64,000 bases of DNA from Chryseobacterium angstadtii. GTDB lineage: Bacteria; Bacteroidota; Bacteroidia; Flavobacteriales; Weeksellaceae. The notes beneath the pieces were generated by a model. The model did no database searches and had not been told where the DNA came from. It saw only the letters and a program-made list of their open reading frames with translations. The position numbers and the translations under genes were made by a program. The first letter of the stretch is position 1. Each line of letters begins with the position of its first letter. Below are positions 63,550 through 64,000 of this stretch, piece by piece. Location: positions 434,001 through 498,000 of the forward strand of contig NZ_LFND01000007.1 in assembly GCF_001045465.1 (NCBI RefSeq), read 5' to 3'.

Positions 63550-64000
63550 TTATTTCTCCAGTTGCTTATAGCTTCTCTGAATAAAATCTGTCAGGTCTTT
63601 TCCTTTCAATAGATTCTGTGAAAGTTTTGCAAGATCCAGAGCGTATCGGATCAGGCTTTCCTTCTCCTCAGTATTTTCTGTTTTTAAAATCTGGCTTGAA
63701 AGTTCACTGTTCGAGTTCACTACAAGATTGTACATCTCAGGGAAATTTCCCATTCCAAACATTCCGCCTCCGCCAGTAGCTTGCATCTCCTTCATTCTTC
63801 TCATGAATTCAGGTTGTGTGATGGTAAACGGAGCATCGCTACTGTCAAGATCTTCAAGCTGAACTGTAAACTTAGCGTCTTTTACTGCATCTTCCACATT
63901 CTTCTTTAAAGACTCTTTTTCCGTATCATTTAATTTGGAAATAACGGGCTCATCCTTTTTAATCAGATTATTGATATGATCTGAATCCACTCTTGCAAAT
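63550..64000 (-). CDS. htpG: Chaperone HtpG (Hsp90), C-terminal part; 5' end beyond the window
   Basis: The last ~150 residues of an Hsp90 protein: FARVDSDHINNLIKKDE at the window edge, a glycine-rich GGGGMFGMGNFPEMYNLVVN segment and the helical dimerization end (LIRYALDLAKLSQNLLKGKD). The frame is open to base 64000, so an apparent GTG start at 63990 is internal. HtpG is an ATP-dependent chaperone for late folding steps. Asp-Ser-Asp-His and LAKLSQNLLKG are typical of Bacteroidetes HtpG. Confidence 0.88.
   Translation of the reverse strand, partial: FARVDSDHINNLIKKDEPVISKLNDTEKESLKKNVEDAVKDAKFTVQLEDLDSSDAPFTITQPEFMRRMKEMQATGGGGMFGMGNFPEMYNLVVNSNSELSSQILKTENTEEKESLIRYALDLAKLSQNLLKGKDLTDFIQRSYKQLEK

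Noticed and set aside
1..64000. CRISPR arrays or rRNA genes
   Set aside because: No regularly spaced repeats and no conserved rRNA segments were seen on either strand.

Overview
The window looks like a Flavobacteriia chromosome, most likely Chryseobacterium or a close relative in the Weeksellaceae. The support is low G+C DNA, SusC/SusD pairs with ECF sigma/FecR regulators, a type IX secretion (T9SS) tail domain, TAnnTTTG promoters and typical family proteins (DUF5686, DUF3408, DUF6520, AsmA-like). No search was run, so all names come from reading the proteins.

Left chromosomal flank (1-11041): an AraC/GyrI-like regulator cut by the window edge, an exported unknown protein and an exported agmatine-deiminase-family enzyme. 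These are followed by an ECF sigma - FecR - SusC - SusD - two glycerophosphodiester phosphodiesterases locus, which looks like one regulated uptake and degradation unit for a phosphodiester.

Integrated island (about 11042-48724, 37.7 kb): this is the central feature. A large serine recombinase sits at its right end, directly against an intact tRNA-Gln(TTG) gene on the minus strand. The left end at 11042-11052 repeats the last 11 bases at the tRNA 3' end and still has the tRNA's original terminator beside it. The cargo, left to right, is: a SUKH immunity gene and an HNH-tipped RHS toxin with its RHS partner and a T9SS protein; an XRE regulator; a DUF6520 peptide and an ECF/FecR/SusC/SusD/thioredoxin locus; a second RHS toxin (GIY-YIG-like tip) with partner and putative immunity gene; a MobV-type relaxase with a hairpin-rich oriT candidate, a Toprim protein and DUF3408; an AbiEii-type nucleotidyltransferase with DUF6922; a two-gene restriction-modification system; and a 63-residue protein before the recombinase. 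No conjugation pore genes are present, so this is best called an integrative mobilizable element (IME).

Right chromosomal flank (48786-64000): two small HTH proteins and a frameshifted small exported peptide gene, a TPR/HTH membrane regulator, an AsmA-like protein, DUF5686, a second identical tRNA-Gln, menE, arfB, an Rnk/GreA-like factor, a deoxyhypusine-synthase-like enzyme, a GC-rich dispersed repeat, a 48-residue basic protein, a cysteine-less alkyltransferase-like protein, an XRE regulator and the 3' end of htpG.

The most interesting point is the right end of the island. The recombinase reading frame runs through the attachment site and antisense through the tRNA. In the predicted excised circle it would switch to a different tail that ends at 11116, just before a terminator at 11139. 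The element also gives its target tRNA gene a new 3' end and a new perfect terminator.
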